NCBI RefSeq assembly: GCF_001189235.2
Contig: NZ_LFIP02000001.1
Span: forward strand, 1,415,450-1,479,449
Direction: 5' to 3'
Length of the DNA: 64,000 bases
DNA from: Bradyrhizobium embrapense
GTDB taxonomy: Bacteria; Pseudomonadota; Alphaproteobacteria; Rhizobiales; Xanthobacteraceae
The notes beneath the pieces were generated by a model. That model was not told the DNA's origin. It saw nothing but the letters and a program-made list of their open reading frames with translations, and did no database searches. Shown piece after piece: positions 15,884 to 24,683 of the stretch (positions within the stretch are counted from its first letter, which is position 1; the number at the start of each line of letters is the position of its first letter). Both the position numbers and the translations under genes were made by a program.

Positions 15884-18268
15884 TCAGGCCTTCTCGATGG
15901 GCGCCGGTTGCCCGCCCTTGCCGCGGAGCCTTTGCGACAGGTTGATCAGGAACATCGATGTCGGCCGCAGGATGAAGAGGTCAGCGACCAGGGCCGCGAC
16001 CATCGAGAACGCGCTGAGCCAGCCGAACAGCCGCAGCGACGGCAGGTCGGAGAACACGGTGACGACGAGGCCGCAAGCCAGCACTACCGTGGTCAGGATC
16101 AGCGCCGGACCGACCAGGACCGTGGCGCGCTCCACCGCGAGCTCCGGCGTGACGCCGGGCTTGGTCTCGAGCCGCAGGCGATTGAGGAAGTGGATGGTCG
16201 CGCTCAGCCCCAGGCCGAACGACACGGTCAATGCGACGACGCTGGCGAATTGCAGCCCCTCCCCGAGCAGCCACAGCACGGTGCCCGACAGCACCACTGG
16301 GAAGATGCCGGGCAGGATGCAGGAGAACATCACCACGACCGAGCGGAACGCCAGCCCGATGAAGATCGCGACCAGCAAGAATTCGATGGTGAGGCCGTGG
16401 TTGAGCTTCTCGATCATGTTGGCGCTGTTGCGCGCGGCAATCACCGACAGGCCGGTGACGGCGATCTCATAGCCGGGATGCTCCGCGCGCACCTTGTCCA
16501 GCGCGTGATCGAGCTTGTTCACCACCGGAAGCAACTGGCTCGAATCCACATCCGGGACGCGGCCCGACACCACGACCGCATCCTGATTCTTGTCGATGAA
16601 GCGGCGCACCAAATGTTCGGGGATCAGATCGACATATTCCTTGAGCGTCGCGACGTCGTTGCTGCCGGCCTTCTCGGCGAGCCAGCGCCGCAGGGTCTCC
16701 AGCGACCAGACGTTGCCGACACCTGCGCTGTCCTCGACCATCGCATGAACGTCGGCGATCGTCTTCAGCGTCTCCGGCGAGTAGAGCGACTGGCCCTTGG
16801 GGAATTCGATCAGCACATCGACCGGATTGGCGCCGGTGAGCTTGGCGTCGAGCCGGCTCGAGGCCTCGACCGCCTGCCGCTTGTCCGGCACCTGGTCGGC
16901 CAGCCGATAGCGCGGCTCGAGATTGGCGTAGATGATGCCGAGGCCGCCGACCACCATCAGCGCGAGCAGGCTGAACAGCCCGGGACGGCCGACCATGCGC
17001 ACCGCGATCCAATAGCAGAAATTGCGCAGCGCCTGCACGCCGGCATCGGCGCTCTGGAACTTGACCGCGAAGACCTTCTCGTTGCGCACCAGCAGGATGC
17101 CGAACACCGGCACCAGCGACAGCACCGCGACCAGCGCGATGATGGTCGCCGCAAGCCCGGCCTCGCCGAACTTGCGGATCAGGTCGGAATCCGAGAACTG
17201 CAGCGCGATAAAGGAAATGCCCGCCGTGCCGTGCGTCAGCACGCAGGCCGGGCCGACCACCAGCACCGCGTTCTTGAACGCGGTGAACTTGTCCTGGCCC
17301 GCGATCAGCCGGTCGCGCGCCGCGAATGTCAGCTGCATCGAATCGGAGAAGCTGATCACCATGATGAGCGGCGTCATCACGTTGAGGAACATGTTGAGAT
17401 TGAAATTGGCCCAGCCGAGGCCGCCGAGCGCGAGCAGGATCGCGATCATCGGCGGGAACGCCGCCGCCACCATGAAGGATATCTTGCGGAAGAAGATGAT
17501 GGCGATGACGCAGCCGGCGAGGATGCCGAGAATGTTGTAGGTCAGGCCGTCGCGCTCGACCGCATTGCGGATCTCGAGTTGCATGACCGGCACGCCGGAC
17601 AGCTGGGCATTGAGCCCGCTGCCGCCGAGATCGTCGGCCATGATCTTCCTGATGTCGGCGACCACCTTGCCGAGCTTGTTGCTGCCGACCACCTCGGGTT
17701 CGAGCGACAGCACGACCAGCGCAAGCGTGCCGTCCTCCGACAGCAGCTTGCCGCGGATGATCTCGTTGCTTTTGACGGTCTCGACGAACTTGTCGTAGGC
17801 CGCGCCCTCGGGCAGCTCGTTCGGGAACAACGCCGCCGGCAGCTTGCCTCGCTCCGGCGCCTGGCGTGCGGAGAACAGCGACACCAGGCCGCGCACGCCG
17901 TCGACGAGTTGCAGATCCGTGACCATGTCACGCAGCTTGCCGAGATTGTCGCGCTCAAGCAGCGTCTTGCCTTCGACCACCACGAGCACGTCGAACTCGG
18001 TCGCCGGGAAGCGCTTGGTCACCGCCTCATATTGCTTGTAGTCCTTGGATTCGGAACGGAACAGCTGCGACAGCGAATCGTCGATCTTGATCCGGTGCAC
18101 ACCGAACACCGCGCCGATCAGCAACAGGACGAGGACGACGCAGGACAGGATCGGCGCCCGCATCGGGATCAGGCCGAGACGCTCGATCCCGAACGCGATG
18201 CTGGGGCCCGACCGCGGCTCTTCGACCTTCTCGACGTGGACCTGACTTTCGGAATTCTTTTCGAGCAT
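15884..18268 (-). CDS. RND superfamily exporter, HpnN-like (MMPL family)
   Basis: Inner-membrane transporter of 794 residues with the two-fold RND/MMPL layout. An N-terminal membrane segment (ILSCVVLVLLLIGAVFGVHRI) follows a cytoplasmic stub of about 38 residues. A periplasmic loop contains AVTKRFPATEFDVLVVVEG. The first membrane bundle carries FLNVMTPLIMVISFSDSMQ, a second loop follows, and the second bundle has FASVVALTVSFGLGLSATIHF. It is a paralogue of HpnN in design but about 80 residues shorter and clearly diverged. Substrate is unknown; lipids are the usual cargo of this group. It lies 298 bases after eutC on the same strand, separated by a repeat element, so it probably has its own promoter. 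Its place between the hpn and hpnP/eut genes suggests, but does not show, a link to hopanoid or lipid traffic. Confidence 0.88.
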   Translation of the reverse strand: MLEKNSESQVHVEKVEEPRSGPSIAFGIERLGLIPMRAPILSCVVLVLLLIGAVFGVHRIKIDDSLSQLFRSESKDYKQYEAVTKRFPATEFDVLVVVEGKTLLERDNLGKLRDMVTDLQLVDGVRGLVSLFSARQAPERGKLPAALFPNELPEGAAYDKFVETVKSNEIIRGKLLSEDGTLALVVLSLEPEVVGSNKLGKVVADIRKIMADDLGGSGLNAQLSGVPVMQLEIRNAVERDGLTYNILGILAGCVIAIIFFRKISFMVAAAFPPMIAILLALGGLGWANFNLNMFLNVMTPLIMVISFSDSMQLTFAARDRLIAGQDKFTAFKNAVLVVGPACVLTHGTAGISFIALQFSDSDLIRKFGEAGLAATIIALVAVLSLVPVFGILLVRNEKVFAVKFQSADAGVQALRNFCYWIAVRMVGRPGLFSLLALMVVGGLGIIYANLEPRYRLADQVPDKRQAVEASSRLDAKLTGANPVDVLIEFPKGQSLYSPETLKTIADVHAMVEDSAGVGNVWSLETLRRWLAEKAGSNDVATLKEYVDLIPEHLVRRFIDKNQDAVVVSGRVPDVDSSQLLPVVNKLDHALDKVRAEHPGYEIAVTGLSVIAARNSANMIEKLNHGLTIEFLLVAIFIGLAFRSVVVMFSCILPGIFPVVLSGTVLWLLGEGLQFASVVALTVSFGLGLSATIHFLNRLRLETKPGVTPELAVERATVLVGPALILTTVVLACGLVVTVFSDLPSLRLFGWLSAFSMVAALVADLFILRPTSMFLINLSQRLRGKGGQPAPIEKA

Positions 18269-18329
18269 GCCCTGTCCAGTTCTGAAAACGGCTCAATCTG
18301 TCTAGCTTGGGTCTAACGCGCGATGCGAT

Positions 18330-18420
18330 CGGATTGAATCGTCATCGCGCTTTAGTTCCTTGTTTGCGCACGATCTTTTCGGAAAACCGCTTCGCACTTT
18401 TCCGGATCATGCTTTAGGGG
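18330..18420. repeat. Rhizobial intergenic repeat element
   Basis: This stretch has a hairpin CGGAAAA (18380-18386) with TTTTCCG (18398-18404), set within sequence of a type I recognise as repeated between genes in many Rhizobiales genomes. It sits in the 298-base gap between eutC and the RND exporter gene. The rest of that gap (18421-18566) shows nothing I can name. Confidence 0.6.
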
Positions 18421-18566
18421 CGCGAATGAGGCGGGTGAGCGCAACTGATCGGCGCTAGTCCTTGAAAACACGCGAATATTGACCGGCGCCGGTTTTACCT
18501 GTCCACCCCTTGGCTCGCAAGCGCGCGGGTACAACCAAATGCGCGGGGAACCGCCGATCCCCACGA

Positions 18567-19355
18567 TTAAGTATCTGATTTGTCACACCCTGGTAGCGCA
18601 TTCTGTGACGATCCGCTTTCATCCTTCAACGCGACCCCGGTGATCTGGCGTGCCAGGCCTTCGCGCACAAGCCAGGAAATCCTGGACGCGGCTTCCAGAT
18701 AGCTCAGCCCGGCGCGGTGGATGTTGGAGATGCAGTTGCGGTCGGCATCGGTCAGGCCGATCCGCGGCGCGAAGGTGAGATAGGCGCCAAGGCTGTCGGG
18801 CGCCGACAAGCCCGGCCGTTCGCCGATCAGCATCACGAGCATGCGCGCGCCGATGATAGTGCCGATCTCGTCGCCGAGCGCGACCCGCGCGCCTGACGCT
18901 ATTACCACCGCACCGGTGTCGATGGTGTCGGCCGCAAGCCGCGGCGCGAGGTGCCGGATCAATTCGACGGCATGCACATTGACGGCCGTCGGCGACAGGC
19001 CGTCCCCGATCACAATCGCGCAGGAACATGCGGTAATGCCGAGTTCTTCCAGCGACCGTCGCGATGCGGAATCCAGCATGCGTCCGAGATCCGGCCGCCG
19101 TAGATAGTCGCGCCGGCCGGGCGCCTGGCTCGACACCTGATACGGCGTGGTGCCGAGGCCGGCAAGACCGGCCGTAATGCCGCTGACGTCGAAGGCCGCA
19201 TGAACGGCGTCGCGGGCGCGGGCGTGGTCGAGCGTGAACGAGAGCAGCGCATCGGTCGGCAGGCTGGCTCCGGATCGGCCGAGACCGACACGCGCCGGCG
19301 TCAGGTTGCGCAAATCGGGAAGCGATGGGGACGATGGCGCCGGCGGTGTCGTCAT
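18567..19355 (-). CDS. eutC: Ethanolamine ammonia-lyase small subunit
   Basis: Light chain of the adenosylcobalamin-dependent lyase that turns ethanolamine into acetaldehyde and ammonia. It is 262 residues from the start at 19355 ([29 protein letters not shown]); the frame is open further upstream but that part lies within hpnP. Family motifs are [19 protein letters not shown] near residue 15, HARARDAVH near 45, and [40 protein letters not shown] and [12 protein letters not shown] in order. It contributes to the cobalamin-binding surface of EutBC. Its ATG lies 4 bases after the hpnP stop, so it is clearly in one transcription unit with hpnP, while its partner eutB is upstream of hpnP. Confidence 0.95.
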   Translation of the reverse strand: MTTPPAPSSPSLPDLRNLTPARVGLGRSGASLPTDALLSFTLDHARARDAVHAAFDVSGITAGLAGLGTTPYQVSSQAPGRRDYLRRPDLGRMLDSASRRSLEELGITACSCAIVIGDGLSPTAVNVHAVELIRHLAPRLAADTIDTGAVVIASGARVALGDEIGTIIGARMLVMLIGERPGLSAPDSLGAYLTFAPRIGLTDADRNCISNIHRAGLSYLEAASRISWLVREGLARQITGVALKDESGSSQNALPGCDKSDT

Positions 19356-19359
19356 GCTG

Positions 19360-20946
19360 TCATTCGGCGGGGACGGAAGCCTCGCGCAGCCGGATCGAGT
19401 AGTTCGAGGCATTCTGCCGACCGCTGGAGGCTGCGCGCGCAAACGTGATCAGATGATGCGCAACCAGCGTCGCCGAGATCAGCCCCTCGATGTCGCCGCG
19501 CTTGAGCCGGCCGAGCGCAAACTTCCAGAACACGCGCCTATAGTCGCCGAGCACGCCGACCTTCCAGAAGATGTTGCGCAGCATGATCAGGCCGCGCCGG
19601 ATGTTGGCCCAGCTCTTCATCTCAGGGCTGACCGGCACCTTGATGCGGTTGGCATAGGTGTAGTTGCATTGATACAAGTACCGCTCGAACAGCTTCTCGG
19701 GCTGGTAGGCGATCTCCATGCATTTGCGCCAGGAACTGACCACGTCCTCATAAGGCAGCAGGAACTCGACATTGGAATCGCGGCCGTCGTCATGGACCAG
19801 CCGGCCCGCCTTTTCGAGCCGGTCCCACAGCGGCGTCTTCGGCAACGCCTGCAGCAGGTTGATGGTGAGGAGTGGAATCCGGGACTCCTCGACGAAGGAG
19901 ATCAGCGCGTCGCCGGTCTGGGGCTTGTCGGTATCGAGCCCCATGATGATGCCGGAGACCACCTCCATGCCGAACGAATTGATGGTGCGGATGCCCTCCA
20001 GGATCGGAACCATCATGTTCTGATCCTTGTGCATCGCCTTCAGCGCGTCGGGATCGGGCGTCTCGATGCCGACGAAGATCGTCACGAAGAAGGCCTCGCG
20101 CATCTTCTCAAGGATCTCGGGCCGCTTGGCGATGTTGAGCGTCGCCTCGCAGGCGAGCCGCGTGACATAGCCGGTCCGTTTCTGCCACTCGATCAGATGC
20201 GGCAGCAGCTCGGCTGCCGCCTTGCGGTTGCCGATGAAATTGTCGTCGACGAAATAGACGGTGTCGGTCGCGCCGCAGGCGCGCAGCTTGTCGAGCTCGG
20301 CGATGATCTGCTGCGGCGATTTCAGCCGCGGATTGCGGCCGTAGAGCCCGGGGATGTCGCAGAACTCACACTGATAGGGGCAGCCCGACGAGAACTGGAT
20401 GCTGCCGAGGAAGTACTTCTTGGTTTCGGCGAGTTCATAGGCCGGCAGCGGGAAATCCGTCATCGGCAGGCGGTCGATGGTCTTCAGCACCACCTGCTCG
20501 TCGGGGCGACTGGTGTCCTGCTCCAGACGTTTGATCAGCTCATTGGTCGCATCGCCGAGCTCGCCGACATGAAGGTAGTCGAATGCGGGATAGTAGTCCG
20601 GACAGGCGCTGACCGACGGGCCGCCGATCGCGACCACCAGGCCATGATCATGCGCGCGATGGCAGATGTCATTCATCTGCTGGCGCTGGATGTGCATACC
20701 GCTGACGAACACGGCGTCCGCCCACTCGAAATCCTCCGTCTTTGCCGGACGCAGATTCTCGTCGACGAAACGGACCGGCCAATTCTCGGGGAGGTATGCG
20801 GCGATCAGCAGCAGGCCCTGCGGCGGCATGAACGCCTTGACGCCGTCGGTCAGGGGATAGGAGTGCTCGAAGGTCCCAAAGGACGACGTATAGCGCGGAA
20901 AGACGCAGAGAATACGCCGTGCTGTCTTTATGCCCTCAGCTCTCAT
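19360..20946 (-). CDS. hpnP: Hopanoid C-2 methylase HpnP (B12-binding radical SAM)
   Basis: Cobalamin-dependent radical SAM methyltransferase of 528 residues that adds the C-2 methyl group of 2-methylhopanoids. The ATG at 20946 is preferred to a TTG one codon earlier. Residues 10-140 form a B12-binding Rossmann domain (RILCVFPRY through [11 protein letters not shown]). The radical SAM core has CX3CX2C at residues 189, 193 and 196 (CPYQCEFC), and [17 protein letters not shown] follows in the barrel. The C-terminal 150 residues match the DUF4070-type tail. HpnJ is a possible mistaken name, but length, the C-terminal domain and the eutB-hpnP-eutC neighbourhood, which I recall from Bradyrhizobium, favour HpnP. 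In R. palustris hpnP is under EcfG control, and a one-mismatch EcfG-type site lies upstream here. Confidence 0.88.
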   Translation of the reverse strand: MRAEGIKTARRILCVFPRYTSSFGTFEHSYPLTDGVKAFMPPQGLLLIAAYLPENWPVRFVDENLRPAKTEDFEWADAVFVSGMHIQRQQMNDICHRAHDHGLVVAIGGPSVSACPDYYPAFDYLHVGELGDATNELIKRLEQDTSRPDEQVVLKTIDRLPMTDFPLPAYELAETKKYFLGSIQFSSGCPYQCEFCDIPGLYGRNPRLKSPQQIIAELDKLRACGATDTVYFVDDNFIGNRKAAAELLPHLIEWQKRTGYVTRLACEATLNIAKRPEILEKMREAFFVTIFVGIETPDPDALKAMHKDQNMMVPILEGIRTINSFGMEVVSGIIMGLDTDKPQTGDALISFVEESRIPLLTINLLQALPKTPLWDRLEKAGRLVHDDGRDSNVEFLLPYEDVVSSWRKCMEIAYQPEKLFERYLYQCNYTYANRIKVPVSPEMKSWANIRRGLIMLRNIFWKVGVLGDYRRVFWKFALGRLKRGDIEGLISATLVAHHLITFARAASSGRQNASNYSIRLREASVPAE

Positions 20947-21028
20947 CAAAACGACCCCGAAACACCTGCAAATCTAACCATGGCGTCGAACGCTGGGCCA
21001 GAAATTCTTCAACATTGTGGCACTCCCT

Positions 21029-21053
21029 AACGTCACAACGGCGAGATAGTTGC
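21029..21053 (-). promoter_or_regulatory. Candidate EcfG-type promoter of hpnP
   Basis: On the minus strand GCAAC (21053-21049) is followed after 16 bases by CGTT (21032-21029). This is the EcfG consensus GGAAC-N16-CGTT with one -35 mismatch. The predicted start is about 75 bases before the hpnP ATG, inside the 129-base eutB-hpnP gap. It is plausible because EcfG controls hpnP in R. palustris TIE-1. Confidence 0.4.
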
Positions 21054-21075
21054 TTTGCAGAAATTCGCTATCCCG

Positions 21076-22458
21076 TCAGGTCAAGAGCCTGGCGGCGAGG
21101 TCGGGCAGCCGCCCCGCATCGGCAACGAGGCGGAAGTCCTGCCCGGCAAGGCCGACGCGCGCGAGCCAGTCGTCGAATTCGGGCGCCCGCCTCACACCGA
21201 ACAGGTCGCGGATGTAGAGCGCATCGTGAAACGATGTCGACTGATAGTTCAGCATCACGTCATCGGCGCCCGGCACGCCCATGATGAAGTTCACGCCGGC
21301 GGCCGCTAGCAGCGTCAGGAGATTGTCCATGTCGTCCTGGTCGGCCTCAGCGTGGTTGGTGTAGCAGACGTCGATCCCGAGCGGCAGGCCGAGCAGCTTG
21401 CCGCAGAAATGATCCTCAAGCCCGGCGCGGATGATTTCCTTGCCGTCATAGAGGTATTCCGGACCGATGAAGCCAACCACGCTGTTGACGAGCAGCGGAT
21501 CGAACGCGCGCGCCACCGCATAGGCCCGCGCCTCGCAGGTCTGCTGGTCGACCTGGTGATGGGCGTTGGCCGACAGTGCCGAGCCCTGCCCGGTCTCGAA
21601 ATACATCACATTGTCGCCGACCGTGCCGCGGCGGAGCGACAGCCCGGCTTCCCGTGCCTCTCGCAGCAGCGACAGGTCGACGCCGAAGCTGCGATTCGCC
21701 GCCTCGGTGCCTGCGATCGACTGGAACACGAGATCGACCGGCAGCCCCTGCCCGATCAGGCCGAGCGTGGTCGTGACATGGGTCAGCACGCAGCTCTGTG
21801 TCGGAATTTCGAGCCGCGTGATGACATCGTCCAGCAGCCGCAGCAGGGTGCCAATGATGTTCGGATCGTCGCTCGCCGGATTGATGCCGATGCAGGCATC
21901 GCCGGATCCGAGCAGCAGGCCGTCGAGGATCGAGGCGGTGATGCCTTTGGCATCGTCGAACGGATGGTTCGGCTGCAATCGCGTGCTCATTCGCCCGTGC
22001 AAGCCGATGGTGTTGCGGAAGCGGGTCGTCACCTCGCATTTCTTCGCGACCAGGATCAGATCCTGGTTGCGCATCAGCTTCGACACCGCCGCCACCATCT
22101 CCGGCGTGATGCCGCGCGAGATCCTGTTGATCGCAACACCGGTGGCGGCATCCGACAGCAGCCAGTCGCGGAAGCCGCCGACGGTGAGCGACGACACCGG
22201 CAAGAAGCCGGCAACGTCGTGGCTGTCGAGGATCAGGCGGGTGACTTCGTCGTCCTCATAGGGGATGACAGGCTCATCGAGGAATTGCTTGAGCGGAACG
22301 TTGGCGAGCGCGAGCCGCGCGGCGATCATTTCCGCTGCGCTGTCGGCCGCGATGCCGGCCAGGCGATCGCCGGACCGCGGCGGCGAAGCCTTGGCAAGCA
22401 GGATGCGCAGATCGTCGAATGCATAATTGGTGGCGTCGATGGTGTGACGATAAAGCAT
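21076..22458 (-). CDS. eutB: Ethanolamine ammonia-lyase large subunit
   Basis: Catalytic heavy chain of the adenosylcobalamin-dependent ethanolamine ammonia-lyase, 460 residues, a TIM-barrel protein that pairs with EutC. Family sequence is clear throughout: LKQFLDEPVIPYEDDEVTRLI near residue 60, TRFRNTIGLHGRMSTRLQPNHPFDD near 145, and GSDACIGINPASDDP-type sequence (LLGSGDACIGINPASD) near 185. The C-terminus carries MGVPGADDVMLNYQSTSFHD. No reactivase (EutA), aldehyde dehydrogenase or microcompartment shell genes are nearby, so this is the simple, non-compartment version used for nitrogen or carbon from ethanolamine. A sigma-54-type promoter lies upstream, and hpnP and eutC follow downstream on the same strand. 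Confidence 0.96.
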   Translation of the reverse strand: MLYRHTIDATNYAFDDLRILLAKASPPRSGDRLAGIAADSAAEMIAARLALANVPLKQFLDEPVIPYEDDEVTRLILDSHDVAGFLPVSSLTVGGFRDWLLSDAATGVAINRISRGITPEMVAAVSKLMRNQDLILVAKKCEVTTRFRNTIGLHGRMSTRLQPNHPFDDAKGITASILDGLLLGSGDACIGINPASDDPNIIGTLLRLLDDVITRLEIPTQSCVLTHVTTTLGLIGQGLPVDLVFQSIAGTEAANRSFGVDLSLLREAREAGLSLRRGTVGDNVMYFETGQGSALSANAHHQVDQQTCEARAYAVARAFDPLLVNSVVGFIGPEYLYDGKEIIRAGLEDHFCGKLLGLPLGIDVCYTNHAEADQDDMDNLLTLLAAAGVNFIMGVPGADDVMLNYQSTSFHDALYIRDLFGVRRAPEFDDWLARVGLAGQDFRLVADAGRLPDLAARLLT

Positions 22459-22503
22459 GGGAATTCGCGTCGAGGCTGGGGACAGCGTAGCCTAGCACCT
22501 CTT

Positions 22504-22519
22504 TGCGAAAGTCGTGCCA
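22504..22519 (-). promoter_or_regulatory. Sigma-54-type promoter of eutB
   Basis: On the minus strand TGGCACGACTTTCGCA (22519-22504) matches the consensus TGGCACR-N4-TTGCW at every fixed base except one. The invariant GG and GC doublets have the required ten-base spacing. Predicted transcription starts near 22493, about 35 bases before the eutB ATG. Nitrogen-responsive control of ethanolamine use would make sense, but no NtrC site is evident. Confidence 0.6.
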
Positions 22520-22760
22520 TCAGCTTCGCTCCGTGCGCCGGAGGATGTTGATGAATGATGATGATGGCGGTCCGTCATTCAACACGACGGCAATTCGCCG
22601 CGACCCGGCCACTTGGGAGCATCTCATAAGACGTTGGTATTATTTAGAGATTTTAACGGCTGCGGCGGCGGCGAACGCACGCGTTAAGAAATTGTCCATG
22701 AAGATTTTGCATAAACTTTAATTGGCCGAAGGTGCTCCCCGGCCTCTTGGAGTGCCCGCA
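22520..22760. other. Intergenic region between eutB and the chemoreceptor gene
   Basis: AT-richer stretch, especially 22630-22725, as expected for a promoter region. I could not pair good -35 and -10 boxes for the chemoreceptor. A 72-codon ORF within it (22503-22721) has no recognisable features and is not called. Confidence 0.35.
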
Positions 22761-24512
22761 ATGCCCACCCCCGTCACATCCCCCATCCCCACATCGCGGC
22801 CTCCCATGGCATCCCGATTCTCGCTTGCTGCAAGGCTGTACTCGACGTTTGCGCTGATTGCGGCGCTGACCGCGGCCATCACCGTCCTGTCCGACTACAA
22901 CGCGCGGCGCAACGCCGAGCTGACCGCGGCCGTCGATCTCGCCAGCCGCGCCGCGCTCAATGTGGAGCGGGTCAACTCGCTGGTCTACGCGGTGGTGATG
23001 GAATCCCGCGGCATCTACATGTCGACCGAACCCGCGGCGGTGAAGAAATACGGCGACGGGCTGCTGGCGTTCAACGACCGCATCCTCGCTGTGGTGAGGA
23101 ATTGGGAAACCCTGGTGCAGGCCGACGACGCCGCGGAGTTCGCGGTGTTCAAGAAGCGCATCGAGCAGTTCATCGAGTTCCGCAAGGAGCTGGTCCGCCG
23201 CGGCATCGAAATCGGCGCCGCCGCCGGGCGTGAGTGGGGCGACAACGACGCCAACCGCGACGTGCGCACCGCGCTGAACAAGGACCTCGAGGCGCTGTCC
23301 AAGGTCTACGCCGAGCGCAGCAAGAGACTGGCGCAGCAAACCGACACCAATCGTGAGCTGGCGCTGCTGCTGACCGGGCTCGGTGCGGCAGCCCTGATCG
23401 TGGTAGTGCTGGGCGTCTTGATCATCGCCCGCTCGGTGGCGCGGCCGCTGTCGCAGATCACCACCACCATCAGGCATGTCGCCGATGGCGCCGATCATGT
23501 CGACGTACCGCATGTCGGGCGCAGCGATGAAATCGGCGCACTGGCGCGCGCCATCAAGGTCTTCCAGGAGGCGATGGACCGTAACCGCAGCCTGAACGCG
23601 CAAGTTCTGCAGGACGCCGAGGCCCGCGACGCCCGCGGTCGGCATATCGAGCGCTTCGTCGAGACTTTCCGCGGCACCATCGGCGAGGTGCTCCGCGCGG
23701 TGCACGACAACGCAACGACGATGCGTCAAACCGCGCAGACCATCGCGACCGTCGCGGCGGACGCCAACGGTCGCGCGGTTGCTGCGGCAGGCGCGACCGA
23801 GCAGGCCTCGAGCAACGTCTCTGCGGTGGCGGGTGCTGCCGAGGAGCTCTCCGCCTCCGTCGAGGAGATCGGCCGCCAGGTCAAGCAGTCCTCCGGCGCG
23901 GTCGATCAGGCAGGTGCGCGCACCGACCGGTCTATCACCGAGATCGAGAGCCTTGCCGCCACCACCCAGCGCATCGACGGCGTGCTGAGCCTGATCCAGG
24001 CGATCGCCGAGCAGACCAATTTGCTCGCGCTCAACGCCACGATCGAAGCCGCCCGTGCCGGCGATGCCGGCCGCGGCTTCGCGGTCGTTGCGCACGAGGT
24101 CAAGGCGCTGGCCGGGCAGACCGCGAAGGCAACCGCCGAGATCAGCGAGAATGTCGGCCTGATCCAGGCCTCGACCCGCAACTCGGTGGCCGCCGTGCGC
24201 GAGATCGGCCAGGCGGTGCGCGAGATCAGCAACGTCACCGCCAACATCGCCAGCGCGATCGGCCAGCAGGATGCAGCCACGCGCGAAATCTCCGCCAACG
24301 CGCAGATGGCCGCCCAGGGCAACGAAACCCTGGTGACCAATGTCGGCTCGCTCCGCGACGACATGGACCAGACCAGCAAGGCGGCGGAATCGGTACTCGC
24401 AGCATCGAACGATCTGACCGCAACAGCGGAGACGCTGTCGCGCGAGGTCGAGCAGTTCTTCCGCAATTTGCGCAGCGACGCCGCCGAGGACCTGCGACGG
24501 ACCGGAACCTGA
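22761..24512 (+). CDS. Methyl-accepting chemotaxis protein
   Basis: Membrane chemoreceptor of 583 residues from the ATG at 22761, which has a TTGGAG ribosome site 8 bases before it. TM1 lies near residues 24-44 ([16 protein letters not shown]). The periplasmic sensor region of about 160 residues resembles a four-helix bundle with no identifiable ligand motif. TM2 lies near 205-228 ([16 protein letters not shown]). A HAMP domain ([17 protein letters not shown]) follows, then a long coiled coil. The signalling tip is clear ([22 protein letters not shown] and [15 protein letters not shown]). No C-terminal CheR/CheB pentapeptide is present. It is divergent from eutB, so it might sense ethanolamine or a related amine, but the sequence does not show this. 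A diguanylate cyclase gene follows on the same strand. Confidence 0.93.
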   Translation: MPTPVTSPIPTSRPPMASRFSLAARLYSTFALIAALTAAITVLSDYNARRNAELTAAVDLASRAALNVERVNSLVYAVVMESRGIYMSTEPAAVKKYGDGLLAFNDRILAVVRNWETLVQADDAAEFAVFKKRIEQFIEFRKELVRRGIEIGAAAGREWGDNDANRDVRTALNKDLEALSKVYAERSKRLAQQTDTNRELALLLTGLGAAALIVVVLGVLIIARSVARPLSQITTTIRHVADGADHVDVPHVGRSDEIGALARAIKVFQEAMDRNRSLNAQVLQDAEARDARGRHIERFVETFRGTIGEVLRAVHDNATTMRQTAQTIATVAADANGRAVAAAGATEQASSNVSAVAGAAEELSASVEEIGRQVKQSSGAVDQAGARTDRSITEIESLAATTQRIDGVLSLIQAIAEQTNLLALNATIEAARAGDAGRGFAVVAHEVKALAGQTAKATAEISENVGLIQASTRNSVAAVREIGQAVREISNVTANIASAIGQQDAATREISANAQMAAQGNETLVTNVGSLRDDMDQTSKAAESVLAASNDLTATAETLSREVEQFFRNLRSDAAEDLRRTGT

Positions 24513-24683
24513 ACGGATCAGTCGATCTGTCCGGGGCCAACGATGGAAGCCGACCAATCCGGAATGGTTAAGACTCTGCCAAAGCACGCACGCAAATTGC
24601 CCGCGCTTGAGGTCGCCTTTCTCAATTTGATGCCCCTATAGAAAGTGACAGAGCGCGGGGGCGCGGGGAAGCGGAAGCAAGTG

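Noticed and set aside
15908..18316. An 802-codon plus-strand open frame antisense to the RND exporter gene
   Set aside because: Low-complexity charged translation with no membrane or domain pattern. The minus strand has a full RND protein.
19360..20946. HpnJ as the identity of the B12-binding radical SAM protein
   Set aside because: HpnJ is usually shorter and is encoded with other side-chain genes (hpnI, hpnK). Length, DUF4070-like tail and eutB/eutC neighbours favour HpnP.
22503..22721. A 72-codon plus-strand frame upstream of the chemoreceptor
   Set aside because: It overlaps the sigma-54-type site of eutB, lacks a good ribosome site and resembles no known protein.
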